A stretch of DNA of 64,000 nucleotides from Flavobacterium hydatis (GTDB taxonomy: Bacteria; Bacteroidota; Bacteroidia; Flavobacteriales; Flavobacteriaceae): the NCBI RefSeq assembly GCF_000737695.1, contig NZ_JPRM01000002.1:62001-126000 (forward strand). The letters run 5' to 3'. The notes below the pieces were generated by a model that did no database searches, was not told the DNA's origin, and was given only the letters and a program-made list of their open reading frames with translations. Of this stretch, positions 8,692 to 15,381 are shown piece by piece. Positions within the stretch are counted from its first letter, which is position 1, and every line of letters begins with the position of its first letter. Position numbers and translations under genes: made by a program.

Positions 8692-11331
8692 TTATGGAGT
8701 CGTTGCAGGCTCCTCTTTTTTCTTTTTCTTAAACAAACCGTTTAATAATTCGCTCGCTTTATTAGTTACTTCCTGAGTGGTTTTTTCTTTATTTGCAGCA
8801 CCCGCTTTAGTCGTATCTTTTGATTTGGTGTTTTTATTAATCAAATCGGTTAAAGCACTTGTTCCTTGTTTCGTAAGTTTATCTTTTTGCTGATTTACTA
8901 ATTGCGTAGTTAAACTCGTAATGGCACTTTTCATATCTGTAGAAACTTTTGGGTTAGAGAAATTTCCGCTAATTAATGCGTTAATTGGGATGTTCTCTAA
9001 TTTAGCTGCATCAGCAGGAGACATTTTTGCAATAAAAGCATTAGCTTCAGATCCAAGATATTTAGCAGGAACATCTAATTTTAAGTTATAATTCATCGTT
9101 TGGTCAAAACCGTGAGTTCCTCCAACAGTAATTTTAATATCTTGATATTTAATATCAAACGGTTTCACGTTTACTTTTCCGTTGTCAAAAGTCAAGGCTG
9201 CTTTAATATCATTCAAATTTACTTTATTCATATCAATGAATTTAATGTTTGAAGTTAAAGCATTTAATACCGTCGAATTTTTAGCATTTACAGTAGTCGA
9301 AAGTAATTGTCCTATTAAATCTCCCGAAATTGATTTTAAATCTGGAGTTAACTCAGTAGCATTAAGATTTCCGTTAAGTTTAATAGTCGAATTTAATTTA
9401 CCATTGATAATCCCTGCTATCGGAGCAATTTTTTTCATCATGTCTAATTGCGTAAAAGTTTGCGCAATATCAACTTGATTAAAACCTAAATCCATATTAA
9501 AAGTAGGTACTTTTTCTTTTGTAGAAACTGTTCCGTTTACGCCAATTGTACCTCCGAAAATAGATGTTTTAAAGTTCTCTAAAGTTGCTTTTTCGTCTTT
9601 TACAATGATCTTTCCAGCAACATTTGTTAGTTTTAAATTATCATACAGAACCGTATTTGCTTTTGCAGTTAATGTACAATTTAAGAAAGCTGGAATTTTC
9701 ATTGCTTCAGCTGGTTTACCCTTAGCTTTAGAATCTGTTTCTGTTTTAGCTGGTGCAGGTTCTCCTGTAGTCATAAAATCATCTACAGCAAGTTGGTTCG
9801 AACTCATGTTGAAGTTTCCTCTTAGCTCTTGTTTCTTAAACATAAAACCATAGAAGTTTTCGAGAACTCCATTAATGCTAATATCACTTTTTCCGGTTGT
9901 AGCATCAAATTGTTTTAAGTTGATCGTACTTGGATTAAATTGAACCAATGCAGTGCTAATATTCATCGATTTGTTGTTCTCATCTGTATATTTAAATCCA
10001 GATAAGCTCATTGTACCAGCATTTTTTATGTTTTGATATTGACTTTTTTCAACCGAAGCCATGTCAAAATTGGTAGTTACATCGGCTTTTAAAATTCCAG
10101 CCAATGGTTTGTCCATTTTTATAGGATAAGCTTTAGAAAGGTTAGCTAAGTTAATAGTTCCTTTCAATGCTGCATCTATAATAGGGTTAACAGTAATGTT
10201 TTTGATATTTGCTTTAGCATTAAAAACATCCTGATCAATCTTAAACGAAAGTTTATCTAAATTTACATAAGTATCATTTAATACTCCTGTTTCATTTATA
10301 ATCTTAGTATCGATTACAATGTTTTGAACCGATTTTGGTAAGTTCGGATATTTAAACGAAGCATTGTTAGATGCAATTTCGATATTAAATTTAGGAACTG
10401 AATTGTCTGAATATAACCCTTTGGCAAATCCAGCAACAGTAAAATCTCCTGTAGTTTTTACACCATCTAATCCAGATGCATAAGCAGAAGGAATTAAACC
10501 CAAGAAGTTTGTAAATGATGAGGTTGGAGTTTTAAATTTCAAGTCATATTGTTGACCATCTTTAACCATTTGGATAAAACCATCAAACTCTAATGGTAAT
10601 TGATTAATAAGTGCTTTGTTTTCTTTAAAGGTATATTTGCTTTTTTCTAAATCGATACCTAAAACTGCATCAAGAGTTAAGGATACATTTTTCATGTAAT
10701 TTAACTTGTCCATATCCAAAGATACTTTGGCAGTCGATTTTGTAGTTAAGTCTAATTGCGAAGCAGTAAAGTCTCCTTTACCTTCATGGTTTAAACTATC
10801 GATAACCATTTTGATTTTAGATCTTTGGTCAAAATATCTAAAAGTAAAGTTTTCGATTTTATACCCTTGAATTTTTAAAGAAAGAGGTTTGCTAGCTGAT
10901 GTGTCTTCTTTTTTAGAATTGTCTTTAATAGCAATGTCAAAATTTCCAACACCGTTTTTGTCGAATATAATATTGATTAATCCGTTTTTAGTATCAATTC
11001 CCTGAATACTCAAAGGTTCATCTTTTCCTTTAAAAAGTTCTTTGATGCTCATTTTTAAATTCAATTCGCCTAAAGAAACTAATGTATCTCCCTCAAAAGG
11101 AGCTTTGTTTATAATCACCAATTTTTCTATAGAAACGTTGGCATTCGGGAAGTTTTTAAATAAGCTCAAATCAGCATCTACAAAACTAACTTTAGCATCA
11201 ACACTTTCGTTGATAGCTTCAGATATTTTGGCTTTTATCTGATCTTTAAAAAAATACGGAATGGCAAATAATGTTGCAATCAGTAAAACAATTACTATTC
11301 CTGCGATTTTTAAAATTTTCTTTACATTCAT
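8692..11331 (-). CDS. AsmA-like family protein
   Basis: An 879-residue envelope protein with one N-terminal membrane segment (residues about 5-28) followed by a long beta-rich region and a C-terminal AsmA_2-like part (GVNGTVSTKEKVPTFNMDLGFNQVDIAQTF onward, given here in outline). AsmA/TamB-like proteins span the periplasm and are thought to help move lipids between the membranes or to aid outer-membrane protein assembly. The last 90 residues are Lys/Thr/Ala-rich and probably disordered (KKKKKEEPATTP at the end). The size fits the Bacteroidota AsmA group. Confidence 0.83.
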   Translation of the reverse strand: MNVKKILKIAGIVIVLLIATLFAIPYFFKDQIKAKISEAINESVDAKVSFVDADLSLFKNFPNANVSIEKLVIINKAPFEGDTLVSLGELNLKMSIKELFKGKDEPLSIQGIDTKNGLINIIFDKNGVGNFDIAIKDNSKKEDTSASKPLSLKIQGYKIENFTFRYFDQRSKIKMVIDSLNHEGKGDFTASQLDLTTKSTAKVSLDMDKLNYMKNVSLTLDAVLGIDLEKSKYTFKENKALINQLPLEFDGFIQMVKDGQQYDLKFKTPTSSFTNFLGLIPSAYASGLDGVKTTGDFTVAGFAKGLYSDNSVPKFNIEIASNNASFKYPNLPKSVQNIVIDTKIINETGVLNDTYVNLDKLSFKIDQDVFNAKANIKNITVNPIIDAALKGTINLANLSKAYPIKMDKPLAGILKADVTTNFDMASVEKSQYQNIKNAGTMSLSGFKYTDENNKSMNISTALVQFNPSTINLKQFDATTGKSDISINGVLENFYGFMFKKQELRGNFNMSSNQLAVDDFMTTGEPAPAKTETDSKAKGKPAEAMKIPAFLNCTLTAKANTVLYDNLKLTNVAGKIIVKDEKATLENFKTSIFGGTIGVNGTVSTKEKVPTFNMDLGFNQVDIAQTFTQLDMMKKIAPIAGIINGKLNSTIKLNGNLNATELTPDLKSISGDLIGQLLSTTVNAKNSTVLNALTSNIKFIDMNKVNLNDIKAALTFDNGKVNVKPFDIKYQDIKITVGGTHGFDQTMNYNLKLDVPAKYLGSEANAFIAKMSPADAAKLENIPINALISGNFSNPKVSTDMKSAITSLTTQLVNQQKDKLTKQGTSALTDLINKNTKSKDTTKAGAANKEKTTQEVTNKASELLNGLFKKKKKEEPATTP

Positions 11332-11479
11332 ATACTGAGTTGTTTACGTTCGATATTTCAGGTTATTCTTATGCCTGCTACTTGCAAAAATAGACTTTTA
11401 TGCGTGATTCCTTTTGTAATTTTTTCATAAAAAGAAATTTCAGTATAAATATTTGTGAGATTTATCTGTTTTTTAAATA

Positions 11480-11528
11480 CAAAAAAATAGCTTACTGCAT
11501 ATCGAGGGGCGACTATGAGTAAGCTATT
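11480..11528 (-). terminator. Orphan intrinsic terminator-like hairpin
   Basis: Perfect 11-bp arms AATAGCTTACT (11486-11496) and AGTAAGCTATT (11518-11528) enclose 21 nt. Read on the minus strand the hairpin is followed by T residues. No annotated gene ends here, as sppA has its own terminator 160 nt upstream on the same strand. Confidence 0.45.
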
Positions 11529-11689
11529 CAAAAAAATAAACAGGGTTGTATTTGTTGAAAACTTTACATGTGTAAAGTGTCTTAAATACGGGTATAACTA
11601 TCCTTCTAATATTTCGCTAAAGTAGCTACAACATATAGTTACATGTGTTACCAGTAAATTAAACCTGAGTTAACTTTAATGAATTTTGT

Positions 11690-11728
11690 AAAATAAAAAA
11701 TCCGTTTAAGTTAAGACTCAAACGGATT
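11690..11728 (-). terminator. Terminator after sppA
   Basis: Arms AATCCGTTT/AAACGGATT with further partial pairing in the loop; on the minus strand the stem is followed by TTTTTTATTTT. It lies about 20 nt past the sppA stop codon. Confidence 0.75.
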
Positions 11729-11749
11729 ATATTTATAATGAAGTTGTGT

Positions 11750-13513
11750 TTATTGAATATTAATTTGAAAAGGAATCATGGCTTGCACCCCTTTTTTATT
11801 TTGTAACCTTTTTATTTGTTCAATAATAACATAATTGTCTTCGCCTATTTCTTCTTTAAGGAAAGCTTCTTTTGATTTTGCAAAAGGTAAATTTTGCAAC
11901 ATATCATTAAACTTCTTATCGTATTCAGGATAGTTTTGTGTGGTGAAGCTTTTTATTTTGGCAAGACTAGCTGCTTCGGTAATTGCATCATTTAAGCCAC
12001 CAATTTTATCTACAAGACCAATTTTTACAGCCTCAGAGCCTGCCCAAACTCTTCCTTGTGCAATAGCGTCAACTTGGTCAAAAGTCATTTTTCTTCCTTC
12101 GGCAACATGAGATACAAATGTTTTGTAAATATGTTCAACACTTTCCAGGGTTACAGCTTTAAAGTTTTCATCCATAGGTACAAACGGACTGTATCTAGCT
12201 GAGTTTTCATGAGTTTTAACTTGTTCAGTATTAATTCCTAGTTTAGTTGCCAAAGGAGTGAAGTTTGGTAACACACCAAAAACTCCGATAGAACCTGTTA
12301 TGGTATTACTTTCTGCAAATATTTTATTGGCATTACATGCAATATAATATCCTCCAGATGCTGCATAATTACCCATAGATACAACCACAGGTTTTACTTT
12401 TTTGGTTAATTCTATTTCTCTCCAAATCAAATCAGAAGTTAAAGCACTTCCTCCCGGACTGTCGATTCTTAATACAATTGCTTTTACATCTTTATTTTTG
12501 CGAGCTTCTTGCAAAGAACGACGCATAGATCCTTCACCAATAACGGTAACATCACCTTCGCCACTTTGTATTTCTCCTTGTGCATAAATAATCGCAATTT
12601 GATCACCAGAAGTATCAGAACTCATTGCAGTAGTAATAATGTTTTGAGTATAGTCAGAAATGGAGATTTTATTATAATCATCATCACCAGTTACTTTTAG
12701 TGCTTTTTTGATAGCATTATGATATACATCTTCGTAAGCAATAACATCTACAAGACGTTCTGCTTTTGCCATTTCTGGAGTTCTTGCTAAAAGTCCGTTA
12801 GCGATTTCATTTAATCGTGTAACAGGAATGTTTCTGCTTTTAGAGATATCAGCGACAACAGAAGCCCATATTGAGTTTAATAAGGCACCAGTTTGTTCTC
12901 TGTTTGCATCACTCATTTTATTTTCAAGAAATGGTTCAACTGCACTTTTGTATTTTCCATGACGAATTACTTCCATGTGGATACCTGATTTATCCTGAAA
13001 ATCTTTAAAGAACATAATCTCAGATGATAGTCCTTTAAAATCTAAATCTCCAACAGGATTTAAATAGATAGTATTCGCAACCGAGTTTAAATAGTATTCT
13101 TTTTGCGAATAACCATTAGAATAAGCCATTACAAATTTTCCTGATTTTTTAAAGCTTTCAAGAGCATTTCGTAATTCTTTACTTTGAGCCATTCCTAAAG
13201 ATGATGCATCATTAAGGATAGAGATTCCTTTAATGTTATCATCCGTTTTAGCAACTTCTATAGCGTTAATAATATCTGTTAAGCCAATGCTTTTTTGCTC
13301 TGAAAAGATAGTAACCCAAGGGTCTTTATATTTTCCTGCATAATCATTTTGTATTTTTCTTAAATCGAGCTCAATTACTGAGTCACTTTCTACTGTAACA
13401 GCACTACTGTCGCTACCAAAAACAGCGGCTAATAACATTATTCCAAAAAAGGATAGCATGAAAAAAACAAAAATACCGATTACGGTAGCTAGTACATTCC
13501 CTAAAAATTTCAT
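11750..13513 (-). CDS. sppA: Signal peptide peptidase SppA, long (67-kDa) type
   Basis: A 587-residue membrane-bound serine protease that degrades cleaved signal peptides. One N-terminal membrane helix (residues about 8-32) anchors it. Both halves of the tandem-repeat fold are present. The catalytic Lys is seen in GKYKSAVEPF (Lys189) and the catalytic Ser in NYAASGGYYIA (Ser386), matching the Lys/Ser dyad of the E. coli enzyme, whose length is similar. ITGSIGVFG follows as expected. It is monocistronic, with its own terminator. Confidence 0.93.
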   Translation of the reverse strand: MKFLGNVLATVIGIFVFFMLSFFGIMLLAAVFGSDSSAVTVESDSVIELDLRKIQNDYAGKYKDPWVTIFSEQKSIGLTDIINAIEVAKTDDNIKGISILNDASSLGMAQSKELRNALESFKKSGKFVMAYSNGYSQKEYYLNSVANTIYLNPVGDLDFKGLSSEIMFFKDFQDKSGIHMEVIRHGKYKSAVEPFLENKMSDANREQTGALLNSIWASVVADISKSRNIPVTRLNEIANGLLARTPEMAKAERLVDVIAYEDVYHNAIKKALKVTGDDDYNKISISDYTQNIITTAMSSDTSGDQIAIIYAQGEIQSGEGDVTVIGEGSMRRSLQEARKNKDVKAIVLRIDSPGGSALTSDLIWREIELTKKVKPVVVSMGNYAASGGYYIACNANKIFAESNTITGSIGVFGVLPNFTPLATKLGINTEQVKTHENSARYSPFVPMDENFKAVTLESVEHIYKTFVSHVAEGRKMTFDQVDAIAQGRVWAGSEAVKIGLVDKIGGLNDAITEAASLAKIKSFTTQNYPEYDKKFNDMLQNLPFAKSKEAFLKEEIGEDNYVIIEQIKRLQNKKGVQAMIPFQINIQ

Positions 13514-13602
13514 AATTACATTTTTTTAATAAGTAGCTTAAAGTGCTGAATTGTTACAAATCTTAAGATGAAATAGCCAATAATTGTATAGCTCTAGCCT
13601 GA

Positions 13603-14001
13603 TTAAGATGATTTATTTTTGTTTTGTTTTAAAAACAGAATAAGATCTTCCTTGTCCTTAAGACGTGATTCATAATTTTCTCTCACAAAGATAATTTTTT
13701 CTTTTAAAGTACTTACATGTTCTTTCAGTTCAAAAATTAATTGTTCAGAAAAATGTAACACTTGTACAAATTGATTTTTAAGCGCCTCATCGGGCTTGTT
13801 ATTAAATAAAGAGTTCTCATTTTTTAATTCGTCTTTCTCCACATCCAGTACTTTAGCAATAATTTCCCATTCAGATTCTTTGATCTGACTTGTACCACGT
13901 TCCTTTCGATAATACTGAGGTTGAGATATGTTTAAATACTCAGCCATTTGCTCTTGCGAGAAGCCTTTACCTTCTCTTATTTGTCTTAATTTTATTTCCA
14001 T
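13603..14001 (-). CDS. XRE-family HTH regulator with C-terminal coiled coil, divergent from the peptide locus
   Basis: A 132-residue protein. Residues 1-60 form a Cro/C1-type helix-turn-helix (LRQIREGKGFSQEQMAEYLNI, then SQPQYYRKERG as the recognition helix). Residues about 75-128 are rich in Glu, Lys and Leu with heptad-like spacing, probably a dimerising coiled coil. It is transcribed away from the triple peptide cassettes across a 337-nt gap, and is the nearest regulator to them. This makes it a candidate controller of the cassettes' inverted repeats. That is inference; it may equally be an unrelated stress or housekeeping regulator. There is no partner toxin gene. Confidence 0.75.
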   Translation of the reverse strand: MEIKLRQIREGKGFSQEQMAEYLNISQPQYYRKERGTSQIKESEWEIIAKVLDVEKDELKNENSLFNNKPDEALKNQFVQVLHFSEQLIFELKEHVSTLKEKIIFVRENYESRLKDKEDLILFLKQNKNKSS

Positions 14002-14171
14002 ACTTATTCCATTAAAATCATTATTACTTAGACTACTTCATAATTTAGTGTTAAGACTAAGGTACTAAAACGATTCTCATAATAATAAAAATCTTACAAA
14101 AAAATTTGTTGTATTTTATGACGAAAATCATTTGAGATTAAAAAGGAAAGCTTTTTTCTTAAATCATTTTA

Positions 14172-14201
14172 TTATTCAAATATTATTCAGCTTTTGAATA
14201 A
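14172..14201. promoter_or_regulatory. Inverted repeat operator, cassette 1
   Basis: Perfect 9-nt arms TTATTCAAA (14172-14180) and TTTGAATAA (14193-14201) separated by 12 nt. The same element precedes all three peptide genes, each time 20 nt upstream of a -7 box, a position suited to an activator or repressor dimer. Confidence 0.7.
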
Positions 14202-14221
14202 GCAGTTATCAGGATAAATAA

Positions 14222-14229
14222 TATTTTTG
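14222..14229 (+). promoter_or_regulatory. -7 element (TATTTTTG) of peptide cassette 1
   Basis: TATTTTTG fits TAnnTTTG. It lies exactly 20 nt past the inverted repeat and about 110 nt before the ATG. There is no TTG at the usual -33 distance, which suggests that the promoter depends on the protein bound to the repeat. Confidence 0.55.
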
Positions 14230-14338
14230 AAAAAATAGAATTATTCTTACAATTAAATATGTTTTCGCGTACGAAGGATATATACAAGTAAGGGTGTCTT
14301 TAAAAAATGTAGGATAAAAAAAATTAAAGTCAATTATT

Positions 14339-14473
14339 ATGAATGTAGGAAATCAATTGCCAGAAGAAGTTTTAGTAATAGAAAATCAATTATTAGAAAA
14401 ATTTCAAGTTGAAGAATTAGAAAAACGATATGAATTCGGTTGGATGCTAAGTATTCTTGATGCAGTAATATAG
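14339..14473 (+). CDS. Candidate modified-peptide precursor 1 (44 aa)
   Basis: The ORF is 44 residues long and was found by comparing the three repeats. It starts MNVGNQLPEEVLV and shares EKFQVEELEKRYEFGW with the other two peptides, then ends FGWMLSILDAVI. The acidic, helical N-terminal part looks like a leader peptide; the Trp at residue 35 and the hydrophobic tail look like a core. There is no signal peptide, no double-Gly and no Cys. The gene sits between its own promoter and terminator. Function is inferred from the neighbouring prenyl-synthase-like enzyme and protease. It is the most diverged copy, lacking the terminal Lys of copies 2 and 3. Confidence 0.8.
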   Translation: MNVGNQLPEEVLVIENQLLEKFQVEELEKRYEFGWMLSILDAVI

Positions 14474-14499
14474 TAGTAAGTAAATTATCTGCTTTTCTT

Positions 14500-14533
14500 A
14501 GAAGCATGCATTATTGTGTGCTTCTTTTTTTTT
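14500..14533 (+). terminator. Terminator of peptide cassette 1
   Basis: AGAAGCA (14500-14506) pairs with TGCTTCT (14519-14525), followed by a run of T residues. It lies 26 nt past the stop codon, so peptide 1 is probably made from a short monocistronic transcript. Confidence 0.75.
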
Positions 14534-14598
14534 ACATATCCTAAGATAAAAGGCAATGGGGGTTGGTGTAATTTGAGGATTATGACAACAATATTTTA

Positions 14599-14628
14599 TT
14601 ATTCAAATATTATTCGGTTTTTGAATAA
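14599..14628. promoter_or_regulatory. Inverted repeat operator, cassette 2
   Basis: Arms TTATTCAAA (14599-14607) and TTTGAATAA (14620-14628) with a 12-nt spacer, identical in arms to cassette 1. Conservation of arms and spacing across copies argues for protein binding. Confidence 0.7.
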
Positions 14629-14648
14629 GCAGCAATAAGGATAAGTGA

Positions 14649-14656
14649 TACTTTTG
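14649..14656 (+). promoter_or_regulatory. -7 element (TACTTTTG) of peptide cassette 2
   Basis: A match to TAnnTTTG, 20 nt after the inverted repeat. The expected leader is about 107 nt and contains the conserved block TTTTTTGCGTACGAAGAATG. Confidence 0.6.
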
Positions 14657-14769
14657 AAATATAAAACTAATCTTACAATTTAAGTATTTTTTTGCGTACG
14701 AAGAATGTATTCGGATTTAAGAGTGTTTTAAAAAAAATTGTAGTATTAAAAATTTTAAAAAAATTCACC

Positions 14770-14901
14770 ATGAATCAAGAAAATCAATTACCAGTAGAAG
14801 TATTAGTAGAAAATCAATTAGTTGAAAAATTTCAAGTTGAAGAACTAGAAAAAAGATACGAATTTGGTTGGGTTACTTCTGTTATTGATGCATTAAAATA
14901 A
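14770..14901 (+). CDS. Candidate modified-peptide precursor 2 (43 aa)
   Basis: A 43-residue peptide beginning MNQENQLPVEVLV, with the shared EKFQVEELEKRYEFGW and a tail reading FGWVTSVIDALK. The frame is open further upstream to 14692, but I choose the ATG at 14770: it aligns with the starts of copies 1 and 3, and the upstream stretch is the conserved untranslated leader. The Trp at residue 34 is invariant. Leader-like and core-like parts are as in copy 1. It is closer to copy 3 than to copy 1, both in protein and in flanking DNA. Confidence 0.85.
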   Translation: MNQENQLPVEVLVENQLVEKFQVEELEKRYEFGWVTSVIDALK

Positions 14902-14927
14902 TTGTAAGTAAATTATCTGCTTTTCTT

Positions 14928-14961
14928 AGAAGTATACATTTATTGCATATTTCTTTTTTTT
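14928..14961 (+). terminator. Terminator of peptide cassette 2
   Basis: AGAAGTAT (14928-14935) pairs with ATATTTCT (14947-14954, one G-T pair), followed by T residues. Its position relative to the stop matches cassettes 1 and 3. Confidence 0.65.
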
Positions 14962-14981
14962 AAAGTGAGTGGATATTTTTA

Positions 14982-15011
14982 TTATGCAAATATTATTCGG
15001 TTTTTGAATAA
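14982..15011. promoter_or_regulatory. Inverted repeat operator, cassette 3
   Basis: Arms TTATGCAAA (14982-14990, one change from the other copies) and TTTGAATAA (15003-15011), again with a 12-nt spacer identical to that of cassette 2. Confidence 0.68.
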
Positions 15012-15031
15012 GCAGCAATAAGGATAAAAAA

Positions 15032-15039
15032 TACTTTTG
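15032..15039 (+). promoter_or_regulatory. -7 element (TACTTTTG) of peptide cassette 3
   Basis: TACTTTTG, again exactly 20 nt past the inverted repeat. This is the nearest promoter upstream of the modifying-enzyme genes and may drive them by read-through. Confidence 0.6.
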
Positions 15040-15152
15040 AAACATAGAATTAGTCTTACAATTTAAGTGTGTTTTTGCGTACGAAGAATGTATTCGGATT
15101 TAAGAGTGTTTTAAAAAAAATGTAGTATTAAAAATTTTTAAAAAAAATTATC

Positions 15153-15287
15153 ATGAATTTACAAAATCAATTAACAGAAGAAATTTTAGTATTAGAGAAC
15201 CAATTAGTTGAAAAATTTCAAGTTGAAGAACTAGAAAAAAGATACGAATTTGGTTGGGGTACTGATATCATTGATGCATTTAAATAA
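15153..15287 (+). CDS. Candidate modified-peptide precursor 3 (44 aa)
   Basis: A 44-residue ORF starting MNLQNQLTEEILVLE, with the same EKFQVEELEKRYEFGW segment and the tail FGWGTDIIDAFK. The changes from copy 2 after the Trp are nearly all in the tail, as expected if the tail is the mature, diversified product and the rest a conserved recognition leader. It is the copy next to the enzyme gene (94 nt away), with a strong hairpin between. No transporter gene is adjacent. Confidence 0.82.
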   Translation: MNLQNQLTEEILVLENQLVEKFQVEELEKRYEFGWGTDIIDAFK

Positions 15288-15314
15288 TATCTAATATTAT
15301 TATTTGCTTTTCTT

Positions 15315-15350
15315 AGAAGTATGCATTTTTAATGCATACTTCTGTTTTTT
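15315..15350 (+). terminator. Strong hairpin between peptide 3 and the enzyme gene (possible attenuator)
   Basis: A perfect 13-bp stem, AGAAGTATGCATT (15315-15327) with AATGCATACTTCT (15331-15343), a 3-nt loop, then GTTTTTT. Only 31 nt separate it from the enzyme ATG and no new promoter is seen, so partial read-through would give much more peptide than enzyme. Confidence 0.78.
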
Positions 15351-15381
15351 ATAAGATGTTTAGTTTAAAAAAAGATCAAGT

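Larger units (their letters stand above)
11332..11749. other. Gene-free region with hairpins between the asmA-like gene and sppA
   Basis: No ORF of interest. It holds the sppA terminator, an orphan minus-strand terminator-like hairpin at 11480-11528, and a perfect dyad ACTTTACA-TG-TGTAAAGT at 11561-11578 that could be an operator. A related ACATGTGT string recurs near 11641. The asmA-like gene, on the minus strand, must have its promoter here. Confidence 0.45.

Noticed and set aside
13603..14001. Antitoxin of a toxin-antitoxin pair
   Set aside because: No toxin gene overlaps or abuts it; the nearest gene on its strand is sppA.
14692..14769. N-terminal extension of peptide 2 to a 69-aa protein
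   Set aside because: The extension is the conserved untranslated leader, and the starts of the other two peptides align with 14770.
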